Below, piece by piece: positions 25,866-34,806 of a stretch of DNA of 64,000 nucleotides. Location of the stretch: positions 1,612,001-1,676,000 of the forward strand of contig NZ_JBBOCT010000001.1 in assembly GCF_038002605.1 (NCBI RefSeq), read 5' to 3'. Source of the stretch: Bacillus sp. FSL K6-3431. GTDB taxonomy: Bacteria; Bacillota; Bacilli; Bacillales; Bacillaceae_C. Within the stretch, counting starts at the first letter, position 1. Every line of letters starts with the position of its first letter. The notes beneath the pieces are model-generated. The model saw only the letters and a program-made list of their open reading frames with translations. It had not been told where the DNA came from and did not search any database. Made by a program: the position numbers and the translations under genes.

Positions 25866-26225
25866 TCACCCTCTCATCTTGTCCGTTAGATCTTGCCGGA
25901 ATATTGGTTTTTGAATATTAACGTTTGACCGCAAATAATATTGACCAGGGACATAACCGCCATTTGTTGTACGATGCCCAAACTCAACGTGTGGGGCGTA
26001 ATCTTTCGTATAGCCGAATGAAGATCCATCTGGACTAACGGAAGCGCCCATGCGTAATTCTGAACTGTCTACCGGGGTACCTCCACTTGAAGGACTTGAA
26101 GACCTAACAGCCCGGTTACGTAATTCGAGCACATTCTTTCTTTCCACTTTTCGAAAGTCTGTTTCACTCTTTTTTCGCAAAGCTTCAGCTAGCTGTTCAG
26201 TGCCCCAAAATTCATATCGAATCAC
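25866..26225 (-). CDS. HK97 gp10-like tail/head joining protein
   Basis: About 119 residues with the gp10-family signature: an N-terminal helix (LAEALRKKSETDFRKVERKN), a P-DSSELRMGAS stretch and YAPHVEFGHRT near the middle. The GTG at 26225 forms a GTGA overlap with the previous stop and has AAAGGA upstream. The alternative ATG at 26258 would overlap the upstream gene by 37 bases, so it is less likely. Confidence 0.75.
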   Translation of the reverse strand: MIRYEFWGTEQLAEALRKKSETDFRKVERKNVLELRNRAVRSSSPSSGGTPVDSSELRMGASVSPDGSSFGYTKDYAPHVEFGHRTTNGGYVPGQYYLRSNVNIQKPIFRQDLTDKMRG

Positions 26226-26530
26226 TGGAAATAATCCTTTACCTGGCATATTCGCCATCTGATAAAATCGCTTTTAATATCAACGACAGAATAATTACGA
26301 CCATCAATCTTAACAATCTCAGCTTGTCGGATTATATTTATTGGGGCATCCGTCATTAACTTACGCTGAGTACGAGTGATTTCTCGATCAAGCAGCGCTA
26401 TTTCTTCTACAGTCCATTGAGTGATCTTCCCTTGATAAACGCCAATAAGGACAGGTTGAGTTATGGGATTACCCAATTCATCCTGTCCTATTTCTTGATT
26501 ATTGTATAATTCAACTTTTTCAAATCTCAT
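26222..26530 (-). CDS. Head closure protein (SPP1 gp16-like)
   Basis: A 102-residue beta-rich protein with the usual pattern of stopper proteins: an N-terminal conserved strand, DELGNPI, a central ITRTQRKLMTD loop and a closing IDGRNYSVVDIKSD. Position between the connector and the gp10-like gene supports the role. It overlaps both neighbours by four bases. Confidence 0.75.
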   Translation of the reverse strand: MRFEKVELYNNQEIGQDELGNPITQPVLIGVYQGKITQWTVEEIALLDREITRTQRKLMTDAPINIIRQAEIVKIDGRNYSVVDIKSDFIRWRICQVKDYFQ

Positions 26531-26859
26531 ATGAATCGGATCTTTTCGCGAGATTCATCTTTTTCGTTTTCTAGCATCCTACGATATTCATCAAGTTCTG
26601 GATCGTATTGTTTTAATAGATCATTAACAAACTTCATCGAGAATACGTCTACGTTCTCATTCTCAACGCCTTCATGCTTCATCTGATGTTTGTTATACAT
26701 TGCCGTTACAATCTCCACACAGATCGATTCTAGCTCAGCAGGAAACAATGTTTGCTTTAACCCTACTCGTAACAAGATTCGATCTTTAGCTGTCTTGATT
26801 AATTCGTTAGCAACGGCAATATCTATATCAGGTATACGAACTTTTAATCTTTCAATCAT
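26527..26859 (-). CDS. Head-tail connector / adaptor protein (gp6/gp15-like)
   Basis: A 110-residue all-helical protein of the Phage_connect type (IAVANELIKTAKDRILLRVG, then VEIVTAMYNKHQMKHEGVENENVDVFSMKFV). It forms the ring below the portal in relatives. It is linked by an ATGA overlap to the head closure gene. Confidence 0.75.
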   Translation of the reverse strand: MIERLKVRIPDIDIAVANELIKTAKDRILLRVGLKQTLFPAELESICVEIVTAMYNKHQMKHEGVENENVDVFSMKFVNDLLKQYDPELDEYRRMLENEKDESREKIRFI

Positions 26860-26880
26860 GGTATATCACCACGCTTTTTA

Positions 26881-27225
26881 TTATTTCAAAGCTTCTTCTG
26901 CTTCATTAGCTTTTTCTTTACCCTTTACTTTTTCACCATTGGACAATTCATAATAACCGCCTCCGGTATGTTTCGGGAAAGATTTTTCTTGATCTTTAGG
27001 TTCATCCGGCTCTGGATCTTCTGGACTAAACGGTTTAGGTGCTTCTTTCACCAGAACCTCAACTATGAGCTTTTCATTTCTTGCATTATCACCAGAAGAT
27101 AGAGCATCAGCCCTATCCTCATTTAACTCAGCACCCTCACGGGGATAAAATTTCCCCGCCCCGTAAATGTGCCGATTATCTTCTAAATCTGCAAATGCTT
27201 TTAAAACTACAAATTTTCTAGTCAA
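26881..27225 (-). CDS. Small head-associated protein
   Basis: A 114-residue acidic protein just after the major capsid gene. The N-terminal part reads as a short beta domain (FVVLKAFADLEDNRHIYGAGKFYPREG), then a proline/glutamate-rich linker and a C-terminal motif (HTGGGYYELSNGEKVKGKEKANEA) that I have seen in capsid-neighbour proteins of Gram-positive phages. Function is not established; a decoration role is a guess. Confidence 0.55.
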   Translation of the reverse strand: MTRKFVVLKAFADLEDNRHIYGAGKFYPREGAELNEDRADALSSGDNARNEKLIVEVLVKEAPKPFSPEDPEPDEPKDQEKSFPKHTGGGYYELSNGEKVKGKEKANEAEEALK

Positions 27226-27243
27226 TTAAATTCACCCTTTCTA

Positions 27244-28161
27244 TTAAACGCCTTCCGGTGCAGGTGCCGTAATCGTTCCAACTACAACGCCATCCAAACG
27301 TTCAGCAAATAGCACGATACCGTAAGCTGTGATTGTTTCAGCTTGTAGGCGTTGCTTGTTAATGTCGTGTGTAACACCGATCAAGCCTGTTTCATCAGTA
27401 GTAAAATCGAATGCTTGACCAATCGCACCGCCACTCATTAATGCATGAGCTGCAACAAGGTTTTGGTCTGCTGTTGAATAAACTGTTCCTTTCGGGATAT
27501 CGCCATGTAAAAATACTACTCGGTTATTTAAGAAATCTTCGATATACGTCATTCCAAAAGCGCTTTGCGTTGTAATGTTCGCGCTACCTAAGTAATCAGC
27601 CACATCAAACGGGTTCATGAAAGAGATGATTTGCACATCGTCTTCACCGAATTTAGTTGTAACTGCTGCCCAGTTCTGTGCCATTGTTTGTTGCAGCCCT
27701 TCACCGGTAGCTGTTCCTGTGCCCGTAGCTAATTGCGCTAAAAGTTTAGAACGAATACCTTTTTGAATTTCACCGATCAACTTGGAATCTGTCAAAGATA
27801 CGGCACGATCGAATCCATATTTCTGAATATCTTCCATCGTTACGGCTTTACGTTTTTTATCCCATGTCAATTCTTGGGTCGGACCATCTTCTAATTTTAC
27901 TTTTGACAAAGGAATAACATCACCAGGTGCGACTGCTGTTCCGTCCAAAGTGACACTTGAAGTGTACGTTTTAAGAACTGTACCACTAGCCATTGGAAGG
28001 ACGCGCTCTACACCTAGCAACTCGTATAAAGATTTGAAGCGTTGACCAAAACGTTCGGCAAAGTCGATAGATAGAGCCGTTCCAAGCTCTGTTGTTAAAT
28101 TTGCTTCTGCTGCAAAGAATTGAATATCAAGATTTAATGGAAATTGTTTTTTTACTGTCAT
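27244..28161 (-). CDS. Major capsid protein
   Basis: A 305-residue shell protein at the canonical site after the scaffold gene. Sequence features fit an HK97-fold coat protein without a delta domain protease: the N-terminus FPLNLDIQFFAAEANLTTELG, then a spine-like region and a P-domain with MNPFDVADYL. The scaffold is separate, so capsid maturation probably follows the SPP1/A118 route. Confidence 0.85.
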   Translation of the reverse strand: MTVKKQFPLNLDIQFFAAEANLTTELGTALSIDFAERFGQRFKSLYELLGVERVLPMASGTVLKTYTSSVTLDGTAVAPGDVIPLSKVKLEDGPTQELTWDKKRKAVTMEDIQKYGFDRAVSLTDSKLIGEIQKGIRSKLLAQLATGTGTATGEGLQQTMAQNWAAVTTKFGEDDVQIISFMNPFDVADYLGSANITTQSAFGMTYIEDFLNNRVVFLHGDIPKGTVYSTADQNLVAAHALMSGGAIGQAFDFTTDETGLIGVTHDINKQRLQAETITAYGIVLFAERLDGVVVGTITAPAPEGV

Positions 28162-28189
28162 GTTGAAATGACCTCCTGTTTTCTAAGTT

Positions 28190-28843
28190 TTATTTAAATA
28201 GGTGAGGATTATCTTGAATTGCTTTAATGCGTTCAGCACTATCCTTAATTGCAAGAATGGTTTGCTTGGTAGTAGATCCTGCTGCTCCTGTTTGTTTCTT
28301 GGGTGAATTACCTTTCAGCTTTTCTTTCACACCTTCATCAACCTTTGCAGCTACCAAGGCACTAAAAGCTTGTACAGCTTGTTTAGTCGTTTCAGCATTT
28401 TCACGGACCACGAATTCAAGCAGATCATCATCTGCAACAATTCCGGACCCTGCTAGCATCTTAGTGGCTTCTTTGCCAAGAGAAAATTTATTTTGTGCAG
28501 CCTTCAACTCTTCATTTTCACGTTGAAGCTTTTTAAAATCATAATCTTTCTTTTCTTCAGCGTTCATTTTCGCTAGTTTCTTAGCTTCGTCAATTGCATC
28601 CTGCTTATCCTTTTCCGCGCGAGCAACACGGTTCCTTACGATTTCATCCAGTTCTTCCTGAGTAAAGGTCTTGGTGTCTTTAGCATCCGATTTCTTATCG
28701 TCTGTCTTTTCGTCGTCTGTCTTTTTGTCGTCTAGTTTTTGGTCGTCTGTTTTCTTATCATCTGCTGTTGTATCTGCTCCACCCATACCGCCTGTATCAG
28801 CAGAAAAGAATTGCAAGTTTAACATCATTTTTAAAAAGTCCAT
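28190..28843 (-). CDS. Scaffold protein (DUF4355)
   Basis: A 217-residue, lysine/aspartate-rich helical protein. The N-terminus LNLQFFS resembles that of the capsid protein. An extremely charged DDKKTDDEKTDDKK segment is followed by a coiled coil (residues about 60-130), and a basic C-terminus (LKGNSPKKQTG) could bind coat protein. Such proteins guide capsid assembly and leave the head. AAGGAGAAA precedes the ATG. Confidence 0.85.
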   Translation of the reverse strand: MDFLKMMLNLQFFSADTGGMGGADTTADDKKTDDQKLDDKKTDDEKTDDKKSDAKDTKTFTQEELDEIVRNRVARAEKDKQDAIDEAKKLAKMNAEEKKDYDFKKLQRENEELKAAQNKFSLGKEATKMLAGSGIVADDDLLEFVVRENAETTKQAVQAFSALVAAKVDEGVKEKLKGNSPKKQTGAAGSTTKQTILAIKDSAERIKAIQDNPHLFK

Positions 28844-28926
28844 TTGAATTTCTCCTTTTTATACTCTTGTTTGAGTTTAGTTTGAATCCTTGCAAAGTTT
28901 TTAGCGTCATTCGCATGTTCTGGACA

Positions 28927-28953
28927 TAAAAAATAGCACTTTATCGTTAGTGC
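28927..28953 (-). terminator. Terminator-like hairpin before the scaffold gene
   Basis: GCACT-AACGATA-AAGTGC followed by TATTTTTT on the minus strand. It separates the zincin-like gene from the scaffold gene and may be used for attenuation within the late operon. Confidence 0.65.
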
Positions 28954-28968
28954 AATACGAGATATGGA

Positions 28969-29343
28969 TCACTTCCTTTCTGCTTGTATTAAGCCAAAAG
29001 CGATACTTTCTATAGCTTGCTCTTCAAAAGTGTTATATACAGCCTTATTCTCACTAAAATGCTCACTGATTGGCGCAAGGTGCAAATGGAGTAATTCATG
29101 CACTAGATCATTTTCCATATCCCTATCACCCATGCAATCGTCTGGGTAGTCAATTGGATCAAGAATGTAAATGGTCGCCATTTTCTTACTTAAATTCCAA
29201 TTCACTTGCGCTACATATTCTGCATTCATTTCTCTAGCCCTGGCTATTCTTGCTGTGAGAATCCAATCTTGCAATCTTAACTTTTCTTGCCAATAAACTA
29301 GCTTCTCTTGCAACTGCTCTTGTGTTAAAAGTATTTCAGCCAT
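28969..29343 (-). CDS. Putative zincin-type metalloprotease of phage head region
   Basis: A 124-residue protein with an HExxH zinc motif (LVHELLHLHL, near residues 80-89) and a downstream acidic helix (NTFEEQAIESIAFGLI). This is a minimal zincin with the third ligand unclear. It sits between the minor head protein and the scaffold gene, where an accessory protease could be used, but capsid processing is not known for this phage type. It could equally be an ImmA-like protein. Confidence 0.65.
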   Translation of the reverse strand: MAEILLTQEQLQEKLVYWQEKLRLQDWILTARIARAREMNAEYVAQVNWNLSKKMATIYILDPIDYPDDCMGDRDMENDLVHELLHLHLAPISEHFSENKAVYNTFEEQAIESIAFGLIQAERK

Positions 29344-29352
29344 TTAATCACC

Positions 29353-29508
29353 TCATATCCAAATTAAAGTAATGAGAAAGCTTATTATCGATGCAATCGC
29401 TATTGATGTGAATTGTATCTTTATTCCTTTGTCTATATTAGCTGCAAATAGTGCTACTACCGTCAAAAATAAAACAAGCAACATCATTATTTGAAATGCT
29501 ATAACCAA
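29353..29508 (-). CDS. Small two-helix membrane protein
   Basis: About 51 residues, mostly two transmembrane helices (IAFQIMMLLVLFLTVVALFAA and SIAIASIISFLITLIWI) joined by a short basic loop. Best start is the TTG at 29508, ten bases after AGGAGG; the longer reading would lie inside the minor head gene. A holin-like shape, but far from the lysis genes, so its role is open. Confidence 0.55.
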   Translation of the reverse strand: MVIAFQIMMLLVLFLTVVALFAANIDKGIKIQFTSIAIASIISFLITLIWI

Positions 29509-29522
29509 ATAAATCACTCCTC

Positions 29523-30434
29523 CTATTCTAGTAAACCATCTAAGACACCTATAAAAGTGGATCTGCACCAGGTATGCATCGGCGGGAAATTAAGCCCGAC
29601 TTCTGCTTCATCAAACCTAAAGCGTTCACCATCTAAATTCCGGCAGATCCGGCTAGTTTTGCTGTCCATAACAGCACTGAACTCGTATTCGGTAACTCCT
29701 GCTTCGGTATAGGCTTTAATGTGTGATTGATTGAATACAAAAGCCGATTCTGTAGCAACTAACCTTTTGGCTTCATGAGTACCTACGTCAAAGCGCCTTG
29801 CCATGATTCGAGCTACATTATCGTAACTGTCACCTCGAGCAATCGCATCCCTGAAATCTGTTTGCATATACCGGTACATCTTCTCTTTGTTGTTCCAGAT
29901 ACGATCGGAGAAGTTTTCACCGTTTACCCAATTTGTATAGATCGTGTTCATCATCATTTCATTATTGACAGCAACGAATGTCTGGCCTAAACCAAGTTCG
30001 CCCATTAAGGCGGCGTATTGATCTCCGTACGTTTTCAGCAGGTGCTTTTCTAAAGTGTCTTGTTCAAACGCTCCAAGCTCAAGCAATTTCATGTTCATTG
30101 AATAATGCAGCCCCTGCATTCTATTAAGCTTGTAGATGCTTTCTCGTACAGGCATTAAATGGGCGTATTTTGGGTACTTCCTCGCAAAATCTTCTATCGA
30201 CTGAAAAAGCAACTTCCTGTCGTTATCATCAAGAGATAGCATTAAATTTCTAAACTCGATCACATTGTCCTTTCCATATCGATGGAAATAAACTGCGATA
30301 TCCTTTTCTAGATCTTTAGAGAGTTGCTTATATTTCATTTCAAGCTTTCTTACTGCTTTGTCGTCAAGCTTGTCCTGGTTATCCCACCATTGCTTTTGGC
30401 GACCTTCCCAGTAGGTTTTATTCTTCTTGGCCAT
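29523..30434 (-). CDS. Minor head protein (Mu F / SPP1 gp7-like)
   Basis: A 303-residue protein with the phage Mu gpF domain in its C-terminal half (AKRLVATESAFVFNQSHIKAY, then DSKTSRICRNLDGERF and LNFPPMHTWCRS). Members bind the portal and are injected with DNA. It overlaps the portal gene by 17 bases, as is normal. Confidence 0.88.
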   Translation of the reverse strand: MAKKNKTYWEGRQKQWWDNQDKLDDKAVRKLEMKYKQLSKDLEKDIAVYFHRYGKDNVIEFRNLMLSLDDNDRKLLFQSIEDFARKYPKYAHLMPVRESIYKLNRMQGLHYSMNMKLLELGAFEQDTLEKHLLKTYGDQYAALMGELGLGQTFVAVNNEMMMNTIYTNWVNGENFSDRIWNNKEKMYRYMQTDFRDAIARGDSYDNVARIMARRFDVGTHEAKRLVATESAFVFNQSHIKAYTEAGVTEYEFSAVMDSKTSRICRNLDGERFRFDEAEVGLNFPPMHTWCRSTFIGVLDGLLE

Positions 30435-31767
30435 CAGTTACCACTTCATTTCTGAAAGGTGTATTCACATCTCGATTGAATGAATTAAGAGCCTGTTCAT
30501 CTCTCTCGCGTTCTAACTCGTCCAATTCGTCCTGAACGTTATCAACGACAGAAAGCATACCCAATTGAGTTCGTTTAGGAATAACGCCCGTTAACTTAGA
30601 TGCAGCATCTGCTTCTTCAAGAATGTTATTAGGAATATTACGAGTGAATATATAATCAATATCAAGATAACTTTCCTTGTCCGCACCAAAATTAGTGGGT
30701 ATGGTGAACATCATTTTAAATCGCTGCATCATTCCTGCATTGAATTTACGCTCTTTCATCAGTGCCACGTTCTCCATTGGCTGCAATTTATATTTAAGTG
30801 AGATCCCGGAGGAAGCGCCGAAGTTCTCGTCTGATATATTCGCTACCATTGCAATTTGAAAGATTAAATCTTGTAATCTATTAATCAGATTTTCTTGTGT
30901 AGAATCTGCATTAGGCTTGTCCAGGAACTCGACCACAATGTTATTTGTATCACCATTTTTCATGTTCATGATGCGATTGTCTCGGACTTTTTTGATTGTG
31001 TCCTCATCAAGCTCAACACCTAATATTAATAAATAAGCATCGGCAAAATAATCAACATCATTCGCCTTTTCAGATAGCGCCTTGTTGAAGGCGTTTATCA
31101 AAGAAATGACACTCTCAAAAGCTGACTGCCTTTCCTCGTTCTCAATGTATTCAATCAACGGGACATCTCCAAAATAATGTTCTTTGGCTTTACTCTCTAT
31201 AACGAGTTCGCCTTTATCATTTTCATTGAAGTTCTGTTCATATGTTTTGGAGTAGATCGTTCCTGATAGCTTACCTTCTTTGTCATAGATCAATCTGACA
31301 CCGAATAAAGGTCGTTGTCCAATCGTATTATCGTAGATAACAAAAGCTTCTTGCGGTCTAATGTACGTTACTCTGGTGTCGGCTTCTTCGTCCTGATAAA
31401 CAAATTCATAAGCATGGCCATATATGCTGCACATTTTGGATAGCTCGGCATTATTATCGTTTTGGCTGTTTCGCTTGGCAATCAGTTTCATTTTGTCAGC
31501 AACTGTCTTTTCTGGATGGACCGTTTTAATTGGGTTACCAACAAAATAACCGTTTAGCGTATCAACTATGTATTTTGCAAAGTTGACGACTAAACGGTTA
31601 TCGGGTTTGCCCATTTCCTTTTGATCCATACCTAAGATCTCATGATTACCTCGATACATATTATCTAGCAAATCGTATCGGGGTATTCTTGTTTTATGTT
31701 CCTCGATAAATTCTTTTAGTTTCTCAGCTGTTAAATCCTCTTCCGGATCCATCGTAAAAATCGCCAT
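30418..31767 (-). CDS. Portal protein (SPP1 gp6-like)
   Basis: A 449-residue subunit of the dodecameric DNA gate of the procapsid. Typical motifs are RIPRYDLLDNMYRGNHEILG, NRLVVNFAKYIVDTLNGYFVG and the later DDVDYFADAYLLILG-like segment. It starts one base after the TerL stop codon. Confidence 0.92.
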   Translation of the reverse strand: MAIFTMDPEEDLTAEKLKEFIEEHKTRIPRYDLLDNMYRGNHEILGMDQKEMGKPDNRLVVNFAKYIVDTLNGYFVGNPIKTVHPEKTVADKMKLIAKRNSQNDNNAELSKMCSIYGHAYEFVYQDEEADTRVTYIRPQEAFVIYDNTIGQRPLFGVRLIYDKEGKLSGTIYSKTYEQNFNENDKGELVIESKAKEHYFGDVPLIEYIENEERQSAFESVISLINAFNKALSEKANDVDYFADAYLLILGVELDEDTIKKVRDNRIMNMKNGDTNNIVVEFLDKPNADSTQENLINRLQDLIFQIAMVANISDENFGASSGISLKYKLQPMENVALMKERKFNAGMMQRFKMMFTIPTNFGADKESYLDIDYIFTRNIPNNILEEADAASKLTGVIPKRTQLGMLSVVDNVQDELDELERERDEQALNSFNRDVNTPFRNEVVTDGQEE

Positions 31768-33171
31768 CTACAACCCTCCTTTGAAAAGATTTACTTTCGT
31801 TTGATTCTGCATCGTTTCCGCGATACCTGTTAAAGCGTCTGGCGCATCATCGTGAGCGTTCTTACCTTCTTTTTGATACGTAGTTAAAGCAGTGTGAAGC
31901 TCTGGCCACTTATGCCGCCAATTAGACGGGAAATAGACATGATCCATAACCCAAGTTGCGTTTGATAGAATCCTAGCCACTTTGTTTTTTGATTGGTGGA
32001 ATAGATCAAACGTTGTTTTGTTGCTACCGTATTTTTCTTTTAAGATTCGTTCAACGCTGCGCCCAAACCCTCGACCACCGTTATTAGATTCAATCCTTGC
32101 CATATTAGCTCCGTTTTCATAAAGCTTTTTAGCGAGTAAAGGCTCCGTGATCTCCATACCATCTTTCGTATAGATGATGTCAACGATATAAGCTTCTTTA
32201 TCTTTCGTTTCGTCATAAATATAAGTGGACAAGTAATCCGATCCTGTATCAGCCGTATCTGTATAAGAAGATCTCCTAACAACATTCTCTGGTAAATCAT
32301 CATAGGTTTTAAACTTAGAATATAAACGGCCTTTAATATCCATCGGCTCTTGCTGATAGTTTGCACTAGCAATCTCTGGACTCATAGCACTTGATTTTTG
32401 CTTATATTCCCTTGCGCTAAGAATATCGTCGCATAGCATTGACTCATTATCTTGGACGGCTTTCATGTTAATATGCCTAACTTTATAATCTAGCTCTGGA
32501 AGCTGACTCAACGCCCTACCTGCAAGATCATTAGAATGCCATCTAGTCATGATGATAATGATTTTGCCACCAGACTCTAGCCTGGAAAGCATCGTATTTA
32601 CAAACCAATTCCAATGCTTTTCAAGGACAGCAGCGTTAAATGCTTCTTCAGCACTTTTGATTAAATCGTCAATCATCAGGAGACTTGCCCCGAACCCTGT
32701 AGCCGTTCCGGTCGGTGAAGTTGCTAGATAGTTATTATATTGACCTTCCAAGCTCCATAGATTCATAGCAGCATCGCCTTGCTGAATTTGCGTATTCGGA
32801 AAAATATCGCTATAAACAATCTGATCTTCTTGGGCTTTTCCTTCTTGAATAGAGTTTCGGACTTGCTTAGAGAAAACAGTGGACAAGGTTTCGTTATACG
32901 AGCCTGTCATGATCTTTTCGTTAGGGTTGATACCAAATATCCATTGCGCTAAATGACCGGCTGTAAAAGACTTCCCGTGCCTTGGAGGTACATTCAAAAC
33001 AAGTACATCATCATCGCTAAAATAAAAATCCTGCAAGCCTTGGCAAAGTTCCACCAGGAACGTTCTCTCACGTTTATAGAATTTAGGTGACAAAGCATTG
33101 CAAAAATAAAAGAACTCACGTCTAGCGAGTTCAATTTTTGCGCCTTGTATTATGTTTCTATTAATTTGCAC
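31768..33171 (-). CDS. Terminase large subunit
   Basis: A 467-residue packaging motor with ATPase and nuclease domains. Walker A-like VPPRHGKS at residues 61-68, Walker B LLMIDDLI, and coupling residues around IIIMTRWHSNDLAGR. The C-terminal nuclease has VDIIYTKDGMEI, IESNNGGRGFGR and HDDAPDALTG, which carry the acidic cluster. The start is a GTG with AGAGGGTGATGAA upstream. Confidence 0.93.
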   Translation of the reverse strand: MQINRNIIQGAKIELARREFFYFCNALSPKFYKRERTFLVELCQGLQDFYFSDDDVLVLNVPPRHGKSFTAGHLAQWIFGINPNEKIMTGSYNETLSTVFSKQVRNSIQEGKAQEDQIVYSDIFPNTQIQQGDAAMNLWSLEGQYNNYLATSPTGTATGFGASLLMIDDLIKSAEEAFNAAVLEKHWNWFVNTMLSRLESGGKIIIIMTRWHSNDLAGRALSQLPELDYKVRHINMKAVQDNESMLCDDILSAREYKQKSSAMSPEIASANYQQEPMDIKGRLYSKFKTYDDLPENVVRRSSYTDTADTGSDYLSTYIYDETKDKEAYIVDIIYTKDGMEITEPLLAKKLYENGANMARIESNNGGRGFGRSVERILKEKYGSNKTTFDLFHQSKNKVARILSNATWVMDHVYFPSNWRHKWPELHTALTTYQKEGKNAHDDAPDALTGIAETMQNQTKVNLFKGGL

Positions 33172-33390
33172 TTCATCACCCTCTTTCTTTTATGCAAGTT
33201 TCTTGGGAAATAAATTATCAATCAATTCGGCAAACCTTTGATTTATCAGCGATGTATAAAACCTTGTATATTCGTTGAAAATAAGCACTTCACAAACGTT
33301 GATATATCAAACCTTAAAAATATTGCAACTTCCTTAAATGGTAATTATGTTAACTAGATTTGTATTCATCATGCATTTTTTTGCATAATT
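33172..33390. other. Gap between terS and terL
   Basis: An AT-rich 219-base non-coding stretch between genes that usually overlap. On the minus strand AAGGTTT occurs three times, and an ATGCA/TGCAT inverted repeat surrounds a T-run at 33368-33388. It could hold a packaging or cleavage site, or a promoter. No gene was found. Confidence 0.4.
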
Positions 33391-33909
33391 TTATTCTTTA
33401 ATTAACTTTTTCAAATCCTCTGTAGTAAGTTCCTGGAAGGGATTGTTTACGTTCATATTTCCGCTATGCTCTATATCTCGCTTGTCTCTCCACTCAGCCG
33501 GCTTCCTGTTTTTCAACCAGAATATTTGAGCCGTAGTATCTGGTGCTACTTCTTTAGTGACTTTTTTTGTTACATCAAGCACGTGAGTCACCCTATTACC
33601 TTCGCTATCCTCGAAAGGCTTAACCGCAACCGGCTCATATGTTACTTCATCAAACTTATAACCTAACGCTCTTTTAAGCAGCGCATTTTCTACTTGACGG
33701 TCAATAACTTCCTTGCCACGCTTTAAGGTGTCGGAAATCTCGGGGAATTTTTTGATCCAAGTATACAAAGTATCTGGATTTATCCCAATGTTGTGCGATA
33801 TTTGCTCATTGGTCAAACCATCCCTTGCCCAGCCTTCAAGCTTGATCAAACCTTCTTTTGTTAGCCAATCATGATATTTCCCTTTTCTGCCTCCTTTTTT
33901 CTTTGCCAT
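33391..33909 (-). CDS. Terminase small subunit
   Basis: A 172-residue DNA-recognition subunit. The N-terminal helix-turn-helix (WARDGLTNEQISHNIGINPDTLYTWIKKFPE) is followed by a helical oligomerisation region and a C-terminal segment likely to bind TerL (NPFQELTTEDLKKLIKE). This matches the A118/phi11 family of TerS. The ATG at 33909 is preferred over a GTG three bases earlier. Confidence 0.88.
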   Translation of the reverse strand: MAKKKGGRKGKYHDWLTKEGLIKLEGWARDGLTNEQISHNIGINPDTLYTWIKKFPEISDTLKRGKEVIDRQVENALLKRALGYKFDEVTYEPVAVKPFEDSEGNRVTHVLDVTKKVTKEVAPDTTAQIFWLKNRKPAEWRDKRDIEHSGNMNVNNPFQELTTEDLKKLIKE

Positions 33910-33955
33910 CACATATCACCATCCCCTTATGCTAATCGCTTAATAAATTTAAACG

Positions 33956-33979
33956 TGAAAAAAGCACCCATGCGGATGC
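33956..33979 (-). terminator. Terminator after DUF5067 gene
   Basis: GCATCC-GCAT-GGGTGC followed by TTTTTT on the minus strand, overlapping the stop codon. It isolates this gene from the downstream terminase operon. Confidence 0.8.
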
Positions 33980-34647
33980 TAGTTAATATCAACAGTTATT
34001 TCTTGACTATCTTCGTCAATCAATTTATTTAAAGGCTTGAATTTAATGATTAACGGGCTTTCCTTATCCGCAAGCTCGTATGTCAAGGTTACACTGATCT
34101 CACCATTTTCAGCGTTCGGAAAATATACCCTGCTGCTGCTTTTATTTTTTACATCCCACGCACCAGAAGTTTCTTCAAGTACGCTGTCCCCTTGTAAAAC
34201 ACTCAACAACGACATTGACATGAACATTTTCTTCCCGTCACCGGCTTGATTTAACCAATCAAAACGGATTTCTGCAAATTCTTTGTCGTTCTCTTCGTAA
34301 ACTCGGATCTGTTTCATGTTGACTGTAAATTCGCCAAATGAAAGTTCATCCTCAACTTTGATGATCTCACCGTTCTTCTTTGCTTCTTGTGCAGCTTTTT
34401 CTTTTTTAACCTGTTCAGCCTCTTTTTTGGCTATTTCTTCATCAGCCTTCTTCTGTTCTTTTTCCTCTGCTTTTTGTTTTGCTTTTTCTTCCTTTTTCTC
34501 AATTCTTTGTTGTTCAGCTATTTCAGCTTTTTCTTTTTCTGCATTTTCCATTGCCGCACCTATGAAATAAAACACGGTCATTACGGCTATCAAAACGATC
34601 CACCATCTTTTCTTTTTATATAATGGCTTCTTTACCTTTTCACTCAT
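33979..34647 (-). CDS. Membrane-anchored DUF5067-like surface protein
   Basis: A 222-residue protein with a basic N-terminus, one transmembrane helix (WWIVLIAVMTVFYFIGAA, residues 15-32) and a long charged coiled coil made of glutamate and lysine (33-95). A C-terminal beta domain follows (about 95-222, DELSFGEFTVNMKQIRVYEE), like the DUF5067/DUF4352 immunoglobulin-like fold. The topology predicts an extracellular domain on a stalk. It is bounded by terminators on both sides, so it is its own unit: a moron that could be expressed from the prophage and alter the host surface, for example in superinfection exclusion. That role is inference. Confidence 0.7.
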   Translation of the reverse strand: MSEKVKKPLYKKKRWWIVLIAVMTVFYFIGAAMENAEKEKAEIAEQQRIEKKEEKAKQKAEEKEQKKADEEIAKKEAEQVKKEKAAQEAKKNGEIIKVEDELSFGEFTVNMKQIRVYEENDKEFAEIRFDWLNQAGDGKKMFMSMSLLSVLQGDSVLEETSGAWDVKNKSSSRVYFPNAENGEISVTLTYELADKESPLIIKFKPLNKLIDEDSQEITVDIN

Positions 34648-34698
34648 TTTATATTCCCCCTACACACGTATAAGTAGGTTAATATTACCATAAATCAT

Positions 34699-34736
34699 TA
34701 AAAAGCGCCCGATCTAATTTAGATAGGCGCTTTTGA
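34699..34736 (-). terminator. Bidirectional terminator after the late regulator
   Basis: AAAAGCGCC/GGCGCTTTT stem with a long loop and A/T-runs on both sides. It ends the early operon below the ArpU-like gene. Confidence 0.8.
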
Positions 34737-34806
34737 TATTTATATCACACTACCATTATAACCCCTTGAAAATGAAGAAACAATGAACACTTACTGCAAT
34801 GGGCTG

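Noticed and set aside
28969..29343. HExxH protein as the prohead protease
   Set aside because: The capsid N-terminus shows no delta domain or cleavage signal, and a separate scaffold is present; function left open.
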